A program made the translations under genes and the position numbers. Shown here one piece after another: positions 7,003-10,140 of a stretch of 10,140 bases of DNA; the stretch's first letter is position 1, and each line of letters opens with the position of its first letter. The notes below the pieces were generated by a model. It did no database searches and was not told where the DNA came from. It was given only the letters and a program-made list of their open reading frames with translations. Location: the NCBI GenBank assembly GCA_946885815.1, contig CAMPHE010000040.1:1-10140 (forward strand), read 5' to 3'. Origin of the DNA: an uncultured Arenimonas sp. GTDB taxonomy: Bacteria; Pseudomonadota; Gammaproteobacteria; Xanthomonadales; Xanthomonadaceae.

Positions 7003-7282
7003 AGGCCTCCACCCTCTCCTTCAGCTTCTGGCCGGGGCGGAAGGTGACGACCGTGCGGGCGGAGATCGGAATCTCCTCGCCCGTCTTCGGGTTCCGGCCG
7101 GGACGCTGGTTCTTCTGGCGCAGGTCGAAGTTGCCGAAGCCCGACAGCTTGACCTGCTGCCCACGCTCCAGCGCCTCCCGCAACGCATCGAAGAAGGAGT
7201 CCACGAATTCCTTGGCCTCGCGCTTGTTCAAGCCGACTTCCTCGAACAACCGCTCGGCCATCTCGGCCTTGGTCAACGCCAT
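6983..7282 (-). CDS. ihfA: Integration host factor subunit alpha
   Basis: The 99-residue protein matches E. coli IhfA (also 99 residues) almost from end to end: MALTKAEM at the start, [13 protein letters not shown] in the middle, the DNA-intercalating arm with [13 protein letters not shown] including the Pro that kinks DNA, and [15 protein letters not shown] near the end. IHF alpha pairs with IHF beta (gene not in this window) to bind and sharply bend DNA, acting in recombination, replication and sigma-54 transcription. A good AGGGG (7293-7289) sits six bases before the ATG. It follows pheT after 36 bases and overlaps merR by 20. In E. coli ihfA also lies behind pheT and has extra promoters inside pheT; none can be confirmed here. 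Confidence 0.98.
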   Translation of the reverse strand: MALTKAEMAERLFEEVGLNKREAKEFVDSFFDALREALERGQQVKLSGFGNFDLRQKNQRPGRNPKTGEEIPISARTVVTFRPGQKLKERVEAYAGSGQ

Positions 7283-7298
7283 GCACCACCCCTGTAGC

Positions 7299-7314
7299 CC
7301 GCCGTCGCCGGCGG
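7299..7314 (-). other. Hairpin with GNRA-type loop between pheT and ihfA
   Basis: On the minus strand CCGCCG-GCGA-CGGCGG is a perfect six-base stem closed by a GCGA tetraloop. It starts four bases after the pheT stop and ends five bases before the ihfA Shine-Dalgarno. No T-tract follows, so it is not an intrinsic terminator. It may affect mRNA stability or ihfA translation. Confidence 0.45.
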
Positions 7315-7318
7315 TGTG

Positions 7319-9694
7319 TCACGACCTCAGACGCGCTCCGCAGTCCCGGGCCAGTGCCTCGAGGGCATCGGCGACAGCCTGGTCGGCGTCGTGATCGGTG
7401 AGAGTGCGGGAAACATCTTGCAGAATCAAGCCCATAGCCAGACTCTTTGAACCCGCCTCTAGGCCGGGACCGACGTAGCGGTCGAACAGCCGGACCTCGC
7501 GCAGCCGCGCGCCCAGCGCCAACGACAGGCTCGCCTCGATGGCCGCCCAGCCGACCGGTTCCGGGACGACGAGCGCGATGTCCCGCCTGACGGACGGATA
7601 CCGCGACAGCGCTCCGGCGCGGGGAATCGCGCGCGCGGCGAGCGGGGCGAGGTCGAGCTCGAACGCGACGACGTCGCCATCCAGGTCCAGCGCCTTCAGC
7701 AGCGCCGGGTGCAGGTGGCCGACCCAGCCGATCGCGTGGCCGTCGCGCCAGACGGTCGCGCTGCGACCCGGGTGCGCCTGGGCCGGGAGGTCGTCCGGCC
7801 GCGCGTCGAGCCGCGCGCCGGCCAGCGCGAGCAGCGCCTCGACATCGCCCTTGAGGTCGAAGAAGTCGACCGGCCGGCGCTCCAGGCTCCACTGCTCCGG
7901 CGCCGCCGGGCCGCAGGCGACCGCGGCGATCCGCCGTGTCTCGCGCGGCGCCGCACCCGCGACCGCGGCGAAGACCTTGCCGAGTTCGAACAGCCGCACG
8001 CGTTCCTGCTGCCGGGCGCGATTGCGCGCGAGCGCGTCCACCAGGCCGGGCAGCAGCGAGGGGCGCATCACGCCCAGCTCCGCCGACAGCGGATTGGCGA
8101 GCACGACCGCGCCGGCATCGAGCTGCCACGTGGCGAGCCGGCGCGCGTCGACGAAGGCGTAGTTGATCGCTTCCACGAAATCGCGGCCCGCCAGCGCCCG
8201 GCGCAGCACGTCGTCGCCCACCCGGGCTTCCGACGGCGCGGCGAGACGCACGGCACCGGTGGGCGTCGTCGTCGGGATCGCGTCGTAGCCGTGGATGCGG
8301 GCGATCTCCTCGACCAGGTCTTCCTCGATCGCGATGTCGAAGCGGCGCGACGGCGGCACGACCGACCAGCCATCGGTGGTCGGGGCCACCTGCATGCCGA
8401 GCGAGCGCAGGATGCGTTCGACGTCCGCGTCGGCGACCGCGAGGCCGAGCGTGCGGGCTAGCCGCGCGCGGCGCAGCGTGACCGCCGTCGGCGCCACGAC
8501 GTGGTCGGGCAACGCGGCTTCCGTGAGTGGTCCGGCGCGGCCCCCGAGAATCTGCAGCGCGAGCTCGGTCGCCCGTTCCACCGCGTGGCGCGGCAGCTCG
8601 GGATCGACGCCGCGCTCGAAGCGGTGACCGGCGTCGGTGTGCATGCCGAGTTTCCGGGCCCGGCCGATGATCGCGTCGGGGCGCCAGTGCGCGGCCTCGA
8701 AGAAGACGCGCGTGGTCGTGTCGGTGACGCGCGTGTCCCAGCCGCCCATCACGCCGCCGAGCGCCGCCGGCCGGTCGGCGTCGGTCACCAGCAGGAACGA
8801 CGGGTCGAGCGCGACGGTGCGCTCGTCGAGCAGCTTCAGCGACTCGCCGTCGCGCGCGTGGCGCACCACCAGCGGACCGGTCAGCGTGTCGACGTCGAAT
8901 GCGTGCAGCGGCTGGCCGAGTTCGAGCATCACGTAATTGGTGATGTCCACCAGCGGGCGGATCGGGCGCAGGCCGGAGCGGCGCAGGCGCTCGACCATCC
9001 ACACGGGCGTCTGCGCGCCCGCGTCCATGCCTTCGACGACGCGGCCGCAGAAACGCGGGCAGTCGGCGCCGGCTTCGAGGCGCACGGCGACCATCGTGTC
9101 GGTCGCGACGGCCGCTTCGGCGATCTGCAGCGGCTCCACGCTCGTCCCGAACGCCGCGGCGGCGTCGAACGCGATCCCGCGGACGCTGAAGCAGTCGGCG
9201 CGGTTCGGCGTGAGCTTGAGTTCGAAGGCGGCGTCGGGCAGGCCGAGGTAGCCCGCCAGCGGCGCGCCGACGGGCGCGTCGGCCGGCAGCTCCAGCAGGC
9301 CCGACGCGTCGGCGTCGATGCCGAGCTCCTTCGCCGAGCAGAGCATGCCGTCGGACTGCACGCCGCGCAGCTTCGTCGCGGCGATCGCGATGCCACCGGG
9401 CAGCTTCGCGCCGACGGTGGCCAGCGGCGCCTTCAGGCCGGCCCGCGCGTTGGGGGCGCCGCAGACGATCTGCACGTGCGCCGCACCCGTATCGACGGTG
9501 CAGACCTGCAGACGGTCGGCCTCGGGATGACGCGCACAGGAGACGATCCGGGCGACGACGACGCCGTCGAGGCCTTCGCCGAGCACCTGCACGTCCTCGA
9601 CCTCGAGGCCGATCGCGGTGAGGCGCGCGGCGAGGTCGTCGCGGGAGGCGTCGACCTGGACGTGTTCTCGCAGCCAGCTTTCGGGGAATTTCAT
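7319..9694 (-). CDS. pheT: Phenylalanyl-tRNA synthetase beta subunit
   Basis: The 791-residue protein has the full length and domain order of bacterial PheT (E. coli 795). The N-terminal MKFPESWLREHV leads into an EMAP/OB-type tRNA-binding domain (about 40-148, with ARHPEADRLQVCTVDTG and QIVCGAPNAR). The B3/B4 domain (about 210-385, RPLVDITNYVMLELGQPLHAFD and GGVMGG) houses the editing site against mischarged tyrosine. B5 follows (about 400-475), then the catalytic-like core (NPLSAELGVMRPSLLPGL, RLFELGKVF), and an FDX-ACB anticodon-binding domain from about 698 (RYPSVRRDIALVV) to the end. With PheS it forms the alpha2-beta2 enzyme charging tRNA-Phe in the cytoplasm. GGAG (9703-9700) lies five bases before the ATG, and its first two bases lie at the edge of the REP-like repeat. 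No damage or frameshift is seen. Confidence 0.98.
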   Translation of the reverse strand: MKFPESWLREHVQVDASRDDLAARLTAIGLEVEDVQVLGEGLDGVVVARIVSCARHPEADRLQVCTVDTGAAHVQIVCGAPNARAGLKAPLATVGAKLPGGIAIAATKLRGVQSDGMLCSAKELGIDADASGLLELPADAPVGAPLAGYLGLPDAAFELKLTPNRADCFSVRGIAFDAAAAFGTSVEPLQIAEAAVATDTMVAVRLEAGADCPRFCGRVVEGMDAGAQTPVWMVERLRRSGLRPIRPLVDITNYVMLELGQPLHAFDVDTLTGPLVVRHARDGESLKLLDERTVALDPSFLLVTDADRPAALGGVMGGWDTRVTDTTTRVFFEAAHWRPDAIIGRARKLGMHTDAGHRFERGVDPELPRHAVERATELALQILGGRAGPLTEAALPDHVVAPTAVTLRRARLARTLGLAVADADVERILRSLGMQVAPTTDGWSVVPPSRRFDIAIEEDLVEEIARIHGYDAIPTTTPTGAVRLAAPSEARVGDDVLRRALAGRDFVEAINYAFVDARRLATWQLDAGAVVLANPLSAELGVMRPSLLPGLVDALARNRARQQERVRLFELGKVFAAVAGAAPRETRRIAAVACGPAAPEQWSLERRPVDFFDLKGDVEALLALAGARLDARPDDLPAQAHPGRSATVWRDGHAIGWVGHLHPALLKALDLDGDVVAFELDLAPLAARAIPRAGALSRYPSVRRDIALVVPEPVGWAAIEASLSLALGARLREVRLFDRYVGPGLEAGSKSLAMGLILQDVSRTLTDHDADQAVADALEALARDCGARLRS

Positions 9695-9701
9695 GGGGTC
9701 T

Positions 9702-9731
9702 CCGGGTCGCGGCTGAAGCCGCTCCTACAGG
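9702..9731 (-). repeat. REP-like element, copy 2 (pheS-pheT gap)
   Basis: This is the 30-base unit found at 6606-6635 with one base changed. On the minus strand it reads GTAG followed by GAGCGGCTTCAGCCGCGAC, with the perfect palindrome GCGGCT-TC-AGCCGC. It fills 30 of the 43 bases between pheS and pheT, in the same orientation relative to the operon as copy 1. Its downstream edge supplies part of the pheT Shine-Dalgarno. Confidence 0.78.
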
Positions 9732-9737
9732 TCTGCG

Positions 9738-10140
<403 letters not shown>

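Noticed and set aside
6813..9002. 729-codon minus-strand frame running across pheT, ihfA and merR
   Set aside because: It is an alternate frame of three firmly identified genes, Arg/Ala/Pro-rich, with no domain.

Overview
The window is GC-rich chromosomal DNA with dense, tightly packed coding. The best guess is a gammaproteobacterium of the Lysobacterales (Xanthomonadales) type. The evidence is the order pheS-pheT-ihfA-merR-tRNA-Pro, which is shared with pseudomonads and xanthomonads, an IhfA that closely follows the enterobacterial protein, a FadE-like acyl-CoA dehydrogenase of about 600 residues, and two copies of a short REP-like hairpin whose reverse strand reads GTAGGAGCGGCTTCAGCCGC, a type common in that order. 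The genus cannot be fixed from the sequence alone.

Left part, plus strand (1-4408): the C-terminal end of a NarL-type sensor histidine kinase overlaps its response regulator by four bases. A small lipoprotein with its own candidate extended -10 promoter follows, then a long-form acyl-CoA dehydrogenase and a CPBP-family membrane protease.

Middle (4463-6582): an AsmA-family envelope protein on the plus strand runs convergently into a complete tRNA-Pro(GGG) on the minus strand, with only 18 bases between them.

Right part, minus strand (6646-10140): in transcription order, pheS (cut by the window edge), pheT, ihfA and a MerR-type regulator, with the tRNA-Pro downstream. Gaps are 43 and 36 bases, followed by a 20-base ihfA/merR overlap, which suggests one operon for phenylalanyl-tRNA synthetase, the IHF alpha subunit and the regulator. 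The REP-like repeat occupies most of the pheS-pheT gap and recurs between merR and the tRNA gene.

No mobile element, CRISPR array, defence island or obviously novel system is visible; this is mainly a housekeeping region. The points worth a second look are small: the placement of the two repeats, hairpins at or near translation starts, and the unexplained MerR regulator linked to ihfA. No stretch longer than 300 bases lacks a gene.
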